Source of the DNA: Rotaria sordida
Taxonomy: Eukaryota > Rotifera > Eurotatoria > Philodinida > Philodinidae
Length of the DNA: 64,000 nt
NCBI GenBank assembly: GCA_905250125.1
Contig: CAJNOL010000142.1
Coordinates: 1-64,000, forward strand
Direction of reading: 5' to 3'
The notes below the pieces were generated by a model. The model had not been told where the DNA came from. It ran no database searches and saw nothing but the letters and a program-made list of their open reading frames with translations. Shown here in pieces: positions 63,425 to 64,000 of this stretch. How positions within the stretch are numbered: position 1 is the first letter of the stretch; every line of letters begins with the position of its first letter. A program made the translations under genes and the position numbers.

Positions 63425-64000
63425 TAAGATTCTTTATTTTATTTTATTTTATTTTTTCTTTTTTTTAAATATATAAAAAAATGTATTTGCTTTATAAAAA
63501 AAAAAAAAAAAAAAAGTAATATATATTTAGATTGAGAGAGATAGTAATTAGAGCTGTTTCTAGGATACTCGACATTCAAGTGTATGGTATGATTACGAAT
63601 TCGAGAAAGAAATATGTAAATTTCATGAAATACTATTTTTACCATAAGTATATAATTTAGATCTTTACGTAGATTGAGATAATTTAATTCTATGCATCTC
63701 TGGGTTTATATAATTGAAATAAGAATTAAATCAAACGCTTTATAGTCTTCAATATGAATGTCTTATTAGATTTAGAAAATCGAGTCAATATCAAATCGTT
63801 AATTTTTTCAATAATTTCAAATATTTTAATCAAATAACGAAGAAACAAATTCCTTTTGAATCGAGGCTATATGCATCATGTAACTTCTAATAACTTATGA
63901 ATACCTTGAAAAGAACTCAGGCTATTAGCTTATTACTGCCGAGATGTTATATATTTAATAGAATGTCATAGTCTTCCTCAGGAGTTTCGAATTTTCACTT
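63425..64000. other. 3' flank of the GPCR gene
   Basis: AT-rich, with a TTTTA-type repeat just after the stop and a poly-A tract at about 63497-63516. It probably includes the GPCR 3' UTR. Nothing else is seen. Confidence 0.45.

Overview
This is eukaryotic, metazoan DNA. It is very AT-rich, its genes are broken by many short GT-AG introns (mostly about 45-70 nt), and its coding families are animal ones: a NIDO-AMOP-VWD-EGF membrane mucin, API5, ZNRF-type E3 ligase, C/EBP-like bZIP factors, a peptide-receptor-like GPCR, glycerol kinase and acyl-CoA synthetase. The compact introns, the codon bias and the remains of a bacterial-type L-arabinose isomerase fit a bdelloid rotifer (Rotaria/Adineta type). 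That taxonomic call is inference, not proof.

Layout. 1-2 kb holds a foldback repeat and a decayed, stop-riddled L-arabinose isomerase pseudogene (+). 2.3-13.8 kb is one large mucin-4-like gene (-), with a 10-N assembly gap inside its Ser/Thr repeat and a tiny hAT-type MITE beside one splice donor. 13.8-17.7 kb is intergenic, with a 0.9 kb foldback element. 17.7-21.3 kb is API5 (+, 11 exons), with a TA-flanked foldback element in its longest intron and another just downstream. 21.3-26.1 kb has no recognisable gene. 26.1-27.6 kb is a ZNRF-like E3 ligase (-), which shares a 440 bp divergent promoter region with an alpha/beta-hydrolase gene (+, 28.1-31.4 kb). The second intron of that hydrolase carries a complete but dead hAT transposon with an intact 8 bp target duplication and its own nested palindrome. 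31.7-35.5 kb is glycerol kinase (+, 16 exons, one of only 5 nt, with a hydrophobic C-terminal tail on the last exon). 37.6-38.8 kb is a small secreted, possibly peptide-precursor gene (+). 40.3-44.9 kb is a long-chain acyl-CoA synthetase (-), with two foldback repeats in its 2.3 kb intron. 46.2-46.7 kb is a small membrane protein gene (-). 49.5-52.2 kb has two tandem C/EBP-like bZIP genes (-): a full-length TATA-driven one and a bZIP-only paralogue. 52.2-61.7 kb is a 9.5 kb gene-poor stretch with two more foldback repeats. 61.7-63.4 kb is a rhodopsin-class GPCR (+).

The genes do not form an operon or obvious pathway; glycerol kinase and acyl-CoA synthetase both feed glycerolipid synthesis but are probably neighbours by chance. 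The most notable features are the density of long palindromic non-autonomous transposons, the two hAT insertions with perfect target duplications, the arabinose isomerase fossil, the 5-nt microexon and tail-anchor exon of glycerol kinase, and the GPCR that lacks the usual extracellular disulfide cysteines.
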